This document shows positions 23,491 through 30,181 of a DNA stretch of 41,080 bases, piece by piece. The stretch's first letter is position 1. Each line of letters begins with the position of its first letter. The stretch is from NCBI GenBank assembly GCA_030038275.1, contig JASHPG010000031.1, forward strand, positions 1 to 41,080, written 5' to 3'. Below the pieces are notes generated by a model, which saw only the letters and a program-made list of their open reading frames with translations, was not told where the DNA came from and did not search any database. Both the position numbers and the translations under genes were made by a program. Source of the stretch: Candidatus Acidiferrales bacterium. Lineage in GTDB: Bacteria; Acidobacteriota; Terriglobia; Acidiferrales; UBA7541.

Positions 23491-24744
23491 ATGAAGGGCT
23501 CCCTCCTCCGGTATTCCATCGTCGCGGTCTCTCTTGTTTTTCTCTTCGCGTTGCCGTTGTTAGCGCAAAAGGGCGAACCTCCGAAAACACCTTCGCAACC
23601 AGCTCCCGCGCAGCCCGGCGCGCCGGTTCCGGCCGTTCAGACAGGCCCTGCCGTGCAAAATCCCCCCTTCGTTTACGGCAAGATTTTGACTGAAAGCGGC
23701 GTGGCGCTTCCGGACTCCACTTCCATCGAGTTGGACTGCGCCACACAGTACGCCAAAGCCGTCCATCCCGAATTGAACGGAACATTTCAATTTGACTTGC
23801 GGGCCACCCAGCAGTCCGACGAAGACATGAGCGCCGCCGTGAACCCATCAGATGGACAAGGCATGGCTCCCATCGGGCCGATGAACGCCGCGGCAAATTC
23901 CGGCGTCTCACCCGAGTTGTCCGATTGCAACTTACGGATATCCGCGCCTGGCTACCAGCCGCTCTCGAAATTCGTCGATATGCACAGCGGCGACGTCGGG
24001 GGAGTGAACATGGGCACGGTCGTTCTCAGTCCGACCTTCATCGAGCAGTCCTCCGAAATCAGCGTCGGCTCGCTGATGGTTCCGAAAAAAGCGCAGAAGG
24101 AATATCAGAAGGGTGAAAACGATCTTCGGCGGAGCGATCTTCCGTCCGCAACGCATCACCTGGAAAAAGCCGTCGCGGATTACGACAAATTCGCGCCGGC
24201 GTGGAACGATCTGGGCAGAATCTACTTAAGCGCGCACCAGAATGAAAAGGCTGGCGAAGCCTTTACCAAGGCTATCGCCGCCGATTCCGGATACGTTCCG
24301 GCTTATCTGAACCTCGCGGAACTGCAAATTCAAGCCGGGCAATACGCCGATGCGGCCGAGACGGCAGGGAAAGCTTTGGCAGTCCAACCCGGCCTGCCTC
24401 CGGCGAGTTATCTTGAGGCGCTGGCGGATTTCAAGCTCAACCGCTTCGCCGCGGCGGAACAAAACGCTCGCGACGCCGAGCGCGCGCCGCACGAGAACAT
24501 TCCCCAGCTGCATTTGCTGCTTACGGATATCCTTCTGCAAACGAAGGATTATTCAGGCGCCGTGCAGGAGATGCAGTCTTACGTGAAGGAATATCCCAAC
24601 GGCCGATTCGTCGGCGAGGTGAAAACGCGCCTGCCGCAAATTGAAAAACTCGCTGCCGAGGCAAACGCTCAATCCCCGGCTCCGCAAACTCAGCCGCAAT
24701 CCGCGCGTCCTTCGCAAACTCCGTCGGCGCAAGCCGCGAAATAA
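23491..24744 (+). CDS. Exported TPR protein with N-terminal beta domain
   Basis: The 417-residue product starts with a signal peptide (MKGSLLRYSIVAVSLVFLFA, cut near LLAQ). A Pro-rich stretch and then a beta-rich, carboxypeptidase-regulatory-like region of about residues 50-190 follow. Residues of about 205-385 form at least four tetratricopeptide repeats, for example FAPAWNDLGRIYLSAHQNEK, then YVPAYLNLAELQIQAGQYAD. The C-terminal tail is low complexity, rich in Gln, Pro and Ala. Such proteins are numerous in Acidobacteria and act as periplasmic or surface scaffolds; the partner is unknown. The ATG is preceded by GAGGTG. It stands alone between divergent and convergent neighbours. Confidence 0.85.
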   Translation: MKGSLLRYSIVAVSLVFLFALPLLAQKGEPPKTPSQPAPAQPGAPVPAVQTGPAVQNPPFVYGKILTESGVALPDSTSIELDCATQYAKAVHPELNGTFQFDLRATQQSDEDMSAAVNPSDGQGMAPIGPMNAAANSGVSPELSDCNLRISAPGYQPLSKFVDMHSGDVGGVNMGTVVLSPTFIEQSSEISVGSLMVPKKAQKEYQKGENDLRRSDLPSATHHLEKAVADYDKFAPAWNDLGRIYLSAHQNEKAGEAFTKAIAADSGYVPAYLNLAELQIQAGQYADAAETAGKALAVQPGLPPASYLEALADFKLNRFAAAEQNARDAERAPHENIPQLHLLLTDILLQTKDYSGAVQEMQSYVKEYPNGRFVGEVKTRLPQIEKLAAEANAQSPAPQTQPQSARPSQTPSAQAAK

Positions 24745-24781
24745 ACCACCGGAGCGATCCTCCACCGTGAATTCGGCGCGG

Positions 24782-25723
24782 TCATTTGGGTGCGTATTCG
24801 GAGTGGTACCACGTCCAAGTGCGGCGCAGGCCCTCCTCGAATAGAACGGCCGGTTCGTAGCCGAGCACTCTGCGCGCCAGCGAAATATCAGCCTGCGAAT
24901 GCAGGATATCGCCCGTGCGCGGCGGCTCGTATTTCGCGCAGAATTTTTTGCCGGTGATTTCTTGCAGAAGCTTCAGCACTTGATTCAGAGTGATGCGCCT
25001 TCCAGTCCCGCCGTTGAAGACTTTTCCGGACGCGTCCGAAGCATCGCAGGCGCGCAGCGTTTCGTCCACCACGTTCTCGATGTAAGTGAAGTCGCGCGAC
25101 TGCTCGCCATCGCCGAAAACCACGGGCGGCTCGTTGTGAATCACCGCGTACATGAAGCGCGAAAGCACGCCGGAATATTGCGAGCGCGGCTCTTGGCGCG
25201 GGCCGAAGACGTTGAAGTAGCGCACGGAAGCGTTTTCGAGGCCATACACGTGACCGAACACCTGGGCGTAAAGTTCGCCGACGTATTTGGTGACGCCGTA
25301 CGGCGAAATCGGCTCGGCGAGCATCTTTTCCGTCTTGGGCTGGGCAGGCGATTCGCCGTAAGCGGACGACGACGCGGCATAGACGAAACGCCGCACCTTG
25401 GCATCGCGCGCGGCGACGAGCACGTTGAGTGTGCCGTCGATATTGACGGTATTCGTTTCGATCGGGTCCTCGACGGATTTGGGGACGGAGGCGCGCGCGG
25501 CGAGATGAATCACGTAATCGGCGCCCTTACACGCGGATTGCACGGTGGCCAGATCGACGATGCTGCCGATGCGCAAATCGATTTTGCCGCGGACGCTATC
25601 GAGATTGGATTCCTTTCCCGTGGAAAGATCGTCGAGCACCACGACGTTGTGGCCGCGGCGGACGAGCTCGTCCACGAGATTGGAACCAATGAAACCGGCG
25701 CCGCCGGTTACCAGATAGCGCAT
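24782..25723 (-). CDS. NAD-dependent sugar-nucleotide epimerase (UDP-glucose 4-epimerase-like)
   Basis: The 313-residue product starts at the ATG at 25723, with GGAGG 9 nt upstream; the frame is open far beyond this, but only this part is homologous. It is an extended SDR enzyme. YLVTGGAGFIGSNLVDELVR binds NAD, DDLSTGKESNLD is the adenosine loop, VIHLAARASVPKSVEDP follows, and the catalytic triad lies in AASSSAYGES (Ser) and SPYGVTKYVGEL (Tyr and Lys). RYFNVFGPRQEP and the C-terminal GGTGRRITLNQVLKLLQEI fit WbpP/GalE-like epimerases. It should interconvert UDP-hexoses for polysaccharide or LPS synthesis. No glycosyltransferases are adjacent. Confidence 0.92.
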   Translation of the reverse strand: MRYLVTGGAGFIGSNLVDELVRRGHNVVVLDDLSTGKESNLDSVRGKIDLRIGSIVDLATVQSACKGADYVIHLAARASVPKSVEDPIETNTVNIDGTLNVLVAARDAKVRRFVYAASSSAYGESPAQPKTEKMLAEPISPYGVTKYVGELYAQVFGHVYGLENASVRYFNVFGPRQEPRSQYSGVLSRFMYAVIHNEPPVVFGDGEQSRDFTYIENVVDETLRACDASDASGKVFNGGTGRRITLNQVLKLLQEITGKKFCAKYEPPRTGDILHSQADISLARRVLGYEPAVLFEEGLRRTWTWYHSEYAPK

Positions 25724-25951
25724 TCGAAATGTCCTCCGAAGGATAAACAGGCACGATAATAGATGGCTGCCGAACGCGCAACACGATTGGAGCGCTCGGT
25801 CGCGAGTCGGTGAAGAGAGGCTCGCGTTCGGGTACGCTAGGCGATTCACGCCCGTCTGCGTCCGAAAACGGCTTCGGCGCGGCAGGCCCGCGTGCGGCTT
25901 GAAGATGGGCGAGTCAGAAACTCGCGCGATCAGCCGAGAGAGAAGGGAAGC

Positions 25952-26788
25952 GTGGTGCGAGCCGAATGGCGCGAAATACCGGGACTGAAATTCACGGCAG
26001 TGGCGTGCGGCGCGGTGGCCGCAGCGTTGTGCCTTTCCAGCTTTGCGATGGCGCGCGGACTGGTTGCAGGCGAGCGCAATGCAGCAGGCCAATTGCGAGC
26101 CTCGGTCGCCGGGAAGAACGCGCAGAACGCGCCGTTTCGCGCCGGAGAAGTGCTGAACTATCGCGTGGAATGGGCGGCATCTTCGAACGCGGCGCAAGTG
26201 CAGATGAGCGTTCCCGAGCGGCGCGACCTTTACGGCTGGCAAACGTGGCATTTTCGCGCGGCGATACACACGCTCGGCTCGGTGCGCTCGATTTTCGAAA
26301 TCGACGATCAGTTCGATTCCTACGCGGACGTTTCCGATTTCGCGAGCAGGCAATTCGAGGAGTATCTGAGCGAGCTGGGGCGGAAGGAAACGCACGTGAT
26401 GCACTTCGCGTCGTCGGGCGAGGATTCGAAAGCGCCCGGACCGACGGTGGTGGTGCTGCCCGGGACGCGCGATCCACTCGACACGCTCTACGATCTGCGC
26501 ACGATCGATTGGGACCGCACCCCGGAACTTCGCGCGCCGGTGTACGACGGGAAAGAGATGTATGAGATGGTCGCGCGGCGCGAGAGCGCGAACGAACCCG
26601 TCACCACGGCGGACGGGCAATTTTCCACGTCGCGAATTTCGATACAGGTGTTTCAGTACGAGCGGCTGGTGAGCGAAATTCACTTCGAAATCTGGCTGGC
26701 CAACGACGCGACACGCGCGCCGGTGCTGATGCGCGCGGATTTGCCCTTTGCCAAGCTTCGAGTGGAGCTTACTTCGGCGAAATTCTGA
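25952..26788 (+). CDS. Exported DUF3108-like protein
   Basis: About 278 residues from a GTG at 25952, just after AAGGGAAG; the next codon is another GTG. The frame is open 20 codons earlier with no ribosome site. A signal-like hydrophobic segment (FTAVACGAVAAALCLSSFAM) is followed by the domain start FRAGEVLNYRVEWAASSNAA. WHFRAAIHTLGSVRSIFEID and DQFDSYADVSDF then resemble DUF3108, a beta-rich periplasmic fold. Towards the end IHFEIWLANDATRAPVLMRA matches the family's last strands. The function of DUF3108 proteins is unknown; an outer-membrane-lipid or lipoprotein-like binding role is sometimes suggested by the fold. It is divergent from the epimerase gene and convergent with the PilZ gene, 26 bp away. 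Confidence 0.75.
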   Translation: MVRAEWREIPGLKFTAVACGAVAAALCLSSFAMARGLVAGERNAAGQLRASVAGKNAQNAPFRAGEVLNYRVEWAASSNAAQVQMSVPERRDLYGWQTWHFRAAIHTLGSVRSIFEIDDQFDSYADVSDFASRQFEEYLSELGRKETHVMHFASSGEDSKAPGPTVVVLPGTRDPLDTLYDLRTIDWDRTPELRAPVYDGKEMYEMVARRESANEPVTTADGQFSTSRISIQVFQYERLVSEIHFEIWLANDATRAPVLMRADLPFAKLRVELTSAKF

Positions 26789-26814
26789 GGCAGCTTGCTT
26801 CGCGAAAAGTGCGG

Positions 26815-27276
26815 CTAGTTTTCCGGGACGACCCAATCGTCGGGCGGGAAGTCGATTTGCCAGAACTTCGGCGAGGGCTTCACGAACTCGATGCCCATTT
26901 GGATTTTGCCCGAAGCCGAACTGCCCAAATAGACGACGCGGCAATCGAGCGCTTGCTGGGTAGCTTCGTTGGCAACGGTGATTTGCTGCCCGGCGATAAC
27001 CGCGGCCGCGAGCGAAATCAGCGCGCCATGGGCGTTGACCACCAGCGTGCGGGTTTCCTCGTCGAAGGCGCGATCCTTGCGATCCTTGCCGGTGACCTGG
27101 ATCGGAACGCTGAGCAGCACGCGCATGCTGCGCCGTCTGCCGGTATCGAGAGCCAGCCCCTCCACGGTTTGCGCGGAAGGTCGCGCTGCTGCGCCGTTGG
27201 CCGGACGGCTGTTTGGCGCCCCGGCAGCCGGTAATCCGGGTCGCTTCTGCTGCGTTGTGGCCGAATCGGTGGGCAT
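26815..27276 (-). CDS. PilZ-domain protein (candidate c-di-GMP receptor)
   Basis: About 153 residues from the ATG at 27276 (a GTG at 27297 is an alternative; neither has a strong ribosome site). The first 50 residues are low complexity and probably disordered. The PilZ domain follows, with the c-di-GMP-binding R-x-x-x-R in GRRRSMRVLLSVPIQVTG. The second motif (D/N-x-S-x-x-G) appears degenerate, as VVNAHGALISL, so ligand binding is uncertain. MGIEFVKPSPKFWQIDFPP is a usual PilZ ending in Acidobacteria and Myxobacteria. The protein may act as a small adaptor in motility, adhesion or secretion control. No diguanylate cyclase is nearby. Confidence 0.75.
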   Translation of the reverse strand: MPTDSATTQQKRPGLPAAGAPNSRPANGAAARPSAQTVEGLALDTGRRRSMRVLLSVPIQVTGKDRKDRAFDEETRTLVVNAHGALISLAAAVIAGQQITVANEATQQALDCRVVYLGSSASGKIQMGIEFVKPSPKFWQIDFPPDDWVVPEN

Positions 27277-27398
27277 AATGGCAAACGATAGGGCCACGGG
27301 GCGTTCGCGACAATAGGACGAAGGTTCTAAGGGCGTGCGGGGATGGAAACGGCTCCGGTGGGCGGAGGCGAAGAAGGAGCGAATGGAAGGACATGTTT

Positions 27399-28097
27399 TC
27401 AGGCGTGTGTAAGTGTGTCGATCTGAGCGGGGCGCTGTGCTGTGTTTTCAATGACTTGCGAGCCATTTAGATTGGCAGGGTGTGTCGATCTGTTACCCCA
27501 GCGTGCTGAGCACGCTAGGGGCCCGGAAAGGCTCGAAGTCCCACCCTCGTTAAACGCATCCGGCGGGCAAGGCGAATCCGCCGGTTTGGCAGCAGCGGTT
27601 CCTACGGCCCGTCCGTTGCCTGAGACGCTCTGTGCGGGCCGCGCCGGGGAAGGATCGATCCGCTCGCGGTTCGTGGCGCCTTTGGAAGATGGAGCCGGCG
27701 GCGGGGCGGCGGAATGATGGATTACGATCCTGGGCGGCTCAACCAATTGCCCTTCGTCGTTAATGCAGGCGAAGAGGCGGACGGCGCGGACGATGGAGTT
27801 GGCGGTGACCGGGACGTTTTGAGCCTGCTCGATAATGTGGCCGAGAGCGAAGCGGACTTCGCGATTGCGCTGGCGGAAAAGGCCGGTGGCGTGAGCGTGG
27901 CGGTAGATGACGCGGCGGTCGATCTGGAAGGTCGCGGCGATGGAAGTAGAGTGGCTCCATTGCAGGAATTCCTCGTCGATTGATGCGCGCTCGGGATGGC
28001 GGCAGATGGAGCAGCGGCGCGCGTGGTAGGAAAGAGCTGAGGCGCGGGTGCGGCGAGGCTTTTTGGCGGGTTCGCCGGATCCCTGAGTTTGTGACAC
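27399..28097 (-). CDS. CxxC/HxH zinc-knuckle and HTH-like small protein
   Basis: The frame of 232 codons starts at the GTG at 28097, with AAGGAGA 10 nt upstream. A basic leader (KKPRRTRASALSYHAR) is followed by a compact unit. That unit has CSICRHPERASIDEEFLQW, an HTH-like segment (STSIAATFQIDRRVIYRHAH) and ATGLF. The Cys pair and the His residues could bind zinc. I recall this pattern as a frequent orphan family in acidobacterial genomes, possibly DNA-binding; no function is known. From about residue 105 onward the sequence is low complexity and rich in Pro/Ser/Ala. The 3' end contains a dispersed palindrome (27500-27516), so the C-terminus is probably recent junk or repeat-derived. The leader also holds GC-rich palindromes (28136-28168). 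Confidence 0.65.
   Translation of the reverse strand: MSQTQGSGEPAKKPRRTRASALSYHARRCSICRHPERASIDEEFLQWSHSTSIAATFQIDRRVIYRHAHATGLFRQRNREVRFALGHIIEQAQNVPVTANSIVRAVRLFACINDEGQLVEPPRIVIHHSAAPPPAPSSKGATNRERIDPSPARPAQSVSGNGRAVGTAAAKPADSPCPPDAFNEGGTSSLSGPLACSARWGNRSTHPANLNGSQVIENTAQRPAQIDTLTHA
27496..27521. repeat. Palindromic repeat inside the 3' end of a CDS
   Basis: AGCGTGCT-G-AGCACGCT (27500-27516) is a perfect inverted repeat flanked by CCCC and AGGGG. It lies within the last part of the CxxC protein frame and translates there as LACSARWG. It resembles a dispersed REP-like element that has landed in, and been read through by, the gene. Confidence 0.65.
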
Positions 28098-28662
28098 GAA
28101 TTTTTTCTCCTTTGCGCGGCTCTCCTTAGACCCCCGCCTGCGGCAGGCAAGGCCCCGCCACGGCGGGCAGGCACACGGACCGCGTTGGCGGTCGCATGGT
28201 CGTTCAAAAGCATCTTGCCCGCCTCAGCCGCTTCCGAGCGGGGAAGAAAAACAACCTACAGTAGCATTAATGGGCAGGTTACGTCAAGAACCAGTACCAG
28301 GAAAAACACGCTCTTGCACCCTGATCGTGCGGCCCAGCGACTTAATTCAGAAGCAGATCCCTCACCCCCGTTCCCGACCCAATTCGCCGGGACCGGGTTC
28401 GGGATGACAGTCCATCATGAGCGAACCACTGTGCGACGATGCCGCGCTGAAGGCTGCGGCGCTTGTATCTTGACGCCGAGGTGAAACTCGTTGAAGTCAG
28501 AGGCAGGTTATTTCGGCGGAGAGGCCGAAGAACGTCCTTCGATTTCGGTGAGTAAACCGCACACCGCCGGTCTAAGCGAGAGGCGGCGGCTGAACGTTGT
28601 GAGATATCGTCAGCGTGCTCGAGCGCGGGCGACATGCAGTAAGCGTTTGCCACCCTTTTGGT
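28098..28662. other. Repeat-rich intergenic region
   Basis: No gene is recognised in these 565 bp. GC-rich palindromes occur at 28136-28148 (GCCTGCGGCAGGC) and 28154-28167 (CCCGCCACGGCGGG), in the leader of the CxxC gene. Around 28390-28455 lie phrases that look like dispersed-repeat pieces (GGGTTCGGGATGACAG, then CCGCGCTGAAGG). The latter recurs at 29024-29036 near the broken TIR-like gene. The region looks like accumulated repeat debris. Confidence 0.5.
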
Positions 28663-28988
28663 TTAAGACGGTAGGGGCTTTGTCTTCATGTCGTTGATTG
28701 AACCCATCAACTTGATGGTCTCGTTTGCATCCAGCTTGTCACCGGAGTAACGCCTTGCAAGTTCGACGGCAGTTTCACGCCTTCTCTCACCAGCAGAATG
28801 TAGCGCTCACCGTAGAGGGCCATCGCGGCGCCGATTTCAATGAGGACGTTTGAGTTTGGCATTATGACCTCTCTGCTGGTGTCTGCTGGGTCCATCAGCT
28901 TTTGCTCGCTGTCCACGTGGATGATTGCTGCGCCGCAGGACCGCATGTCGTTCATGACCTTTTGGGTGACGGGCTGTGAAACGGTGGA
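28663..28988 (-). pseudogene. Truncated, frameshifted TIR-like/nucleotide-binding-domain gene
   Basis: Minus-strand frame one reads VSQPVTQKVMNDMRSCGAAI, then IMPNSNVLIEIGAAMALYGE, then RYILLVREGVKLPSNLQG. After CAAGG the matching sequence jumps frame to RYSGDKLDANETIKLMGSI ending at TAA (28665-28663). In intact relatives, as I recall them, LQG is followed by LYEVRY, so a deletion of about 13 nt explains the frameshift. The N-terminal part is missing; upstream sequence is repeat debris (translating PERSEGSLQRG). The fold N-V-L-I-E-I-G-x-A and the LP-x-x-L-x-G loop resemble TIR-like nucleotide-binding domains of defence or signalling proteins. Family assignment is tentative; decay is well supported. 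Confidence 0.55.
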
Positions 28989-29181
28989 CTGTTCTCGTCT
29001 AAACCTTAACCAGACGGCGAAGAGGCCGCGCTGAAGGCTTCCTTCACTCCGCTCAGGGGTCCTCTGGGTAAACGTCACGCGCGAAGAGAGATCCTTCGGT
29101 CCCCGCCACGGCGAACTCCCATCATGATGGCAGCCGCGCGGACGTTTCATTCCAAGAGCTTCACACGAGATCGATGGTGCC

Positions 29182-29203
29182 GGGGCACAGCATGCTGTGC
29201 CCC
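29182..29203. repeat. Dispersed palindrome, copy 2
   Basis: This is a 22-nt perfect palindrome with the same 20-nt core as the copy at 16172-16191, extended by one G and one C. It is followed by TACGGCTGAG. Copy 3 is followed by TACGTTGAG, so the repeat unit extends beyond the palindrome on that side. Confidence 0.85.
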
Positions 29204-29239
29204 TACGGCTGAGCGGCGCCACGTTTCGCGGGGGGCGAA

Positions 29240-29956
29240 CTAGAAATCCTCGAAATGTTCCCAGTTTCGCGTGTCGCCGCCGATTTTTTGGAACGCCGCA
29301 AAATTGGCGATTGGCGTTTCGATCTGGCGAAAATCTTTACGGTTGGCTTTGATGAACCGAGCGACCTTGCGCACGGAAGGCAGGTACATATCGTCGAGCA
29401 CAATATAGCCGCCATCCCCGCAGGCCAGCGTCGAGAGCGTGAATTCCAAAAGCGTGTCGTCAAATTTGTGCCCGTCGTCGATAAAGATCACGTCGAACTT
29501 TTTCCCTTCGTGTATCAAGCCCGGAATCCCCAGCGCCGCCGGCTCTTCGATCAACTTAAACGAGGTGATTTCCAGGCGCCGCACCGTCTGAGCCGCAATT
29601 CCGTGCCATTGGCTGAATTCGTAGGGGTCAACGGCAATGTGCTGCGTGCCGGCCGCAAGAAAATACATCGAGCTGAACCCATAGGCACATCCGGTTTCCA
29701 GCGTGAGCTTCGCGCCGATTCGCCGGCAGAGCTGATAGAGCCAGATCCCCGAGTCTGGTGGAATGCGTGTAACCCCGTCCAATTCGTGCAGTTCGCCGTC
29801 CGCACCGCGCTGCGGCTCGCCGCGATACATGGAGTCAAGAGCGGATCGGAAAGGGTCCGGAATTTCGTGTAGATCGGCCCGCGGTGGTGGGATGGCGTTT
29901 CGCGCGCGACGGAAAACCGAGCGAATCCCGTGTGTCATCGGGTGCGATTCTAGCAT
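29240..29956 (-). CDS. Class I SAM-dependent methyltransferase (Methyltransf_24-like)
   Basis: Up to 238 residues; an ATG at 29938 (MTHGIRSVF) is an alternative start to that at 29956. The Rossmann core shows motif I as LTLETGCAYGFSSMYFLAAG, the acidic strand end IAVDPYEF, and KKFDVIFIDDGHKFDDTLLE, where ID-D-GH is typical of Methyltransf_24. YIVLDDMYLPSVRKVARFI is the next strand. These features resemble methyltransferases acting on sugars or small molecules and the CmcI-like group; the substrate is unknown. The gene lies alone between a broken gene and the quinoprotein, flanked on both sides by copies of the dispersed palindrome, so it may be part of a mobile or variable patch. Confidence 0.83.
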   Translation of the reverse strand: MLESHPMTHGIRSVFRRARNAIPPPRADLHEIPDPFRSALDSMYRGEPQRGADGELHELDGVTRIPPDSGIWLYQLCRRIGAKLTLETGCAYGFSSMYFLAAGTQHIAVDPYEFSQWHGIAAQTVRRLEITSFKLIEEPAALGIPGLIHEGKKFDVIFIDDGHKFDDTLLEFTLSTLACGDGGYIVLDDMYLPSVRKVARFIKANRKDFRQIETPIANFAAFQKIGGDTRNWEHFEDF

Positions 29957-30120
29957 GAAGCGGCTCGCCCAATTTCTAGCCCTGCTCGCGCCGGAGCTGC
30001 GCTTCCCGCAGGGGACGCGCCCAGCGAGTCTTCCCGTCAGTGGACGAATTGCTACTTCATCGCGAACCGCTCGGATTCAACAGCGGCACCAGCGAGGCGT
30101 CTCCCCTTGATAGCACGCGC

Positions 30121-30141
30121 GGGCACAGCGTGCTGTGCCCC
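30121..30141. repeat. Dispersed palindrome, copy 3
   Basis: GGGCACAGCGTGCTGTGCCC plus C lies between the methyltransferase and quinoprotein genes. It differs from copies 1 and 2 by one central base and shares the CCCCTACG right flank with copy 2. Confidence 0.85.
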
Positions 30142-30181
30142 TACGTTGAGTGGACGGCCGTTTAGGAGTAAAAGCAGCTGG

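Noticed and set aside
25724-27466. Very long upstream extension of the epimerase frame on the minus strand.
   Set aside because: It is low-complexity antisense sequence to the DUF3108-like gene and crosses the PilZ gene in another frame. Epimerase homology starts at the ATG at 25723 with its own ribosome site.
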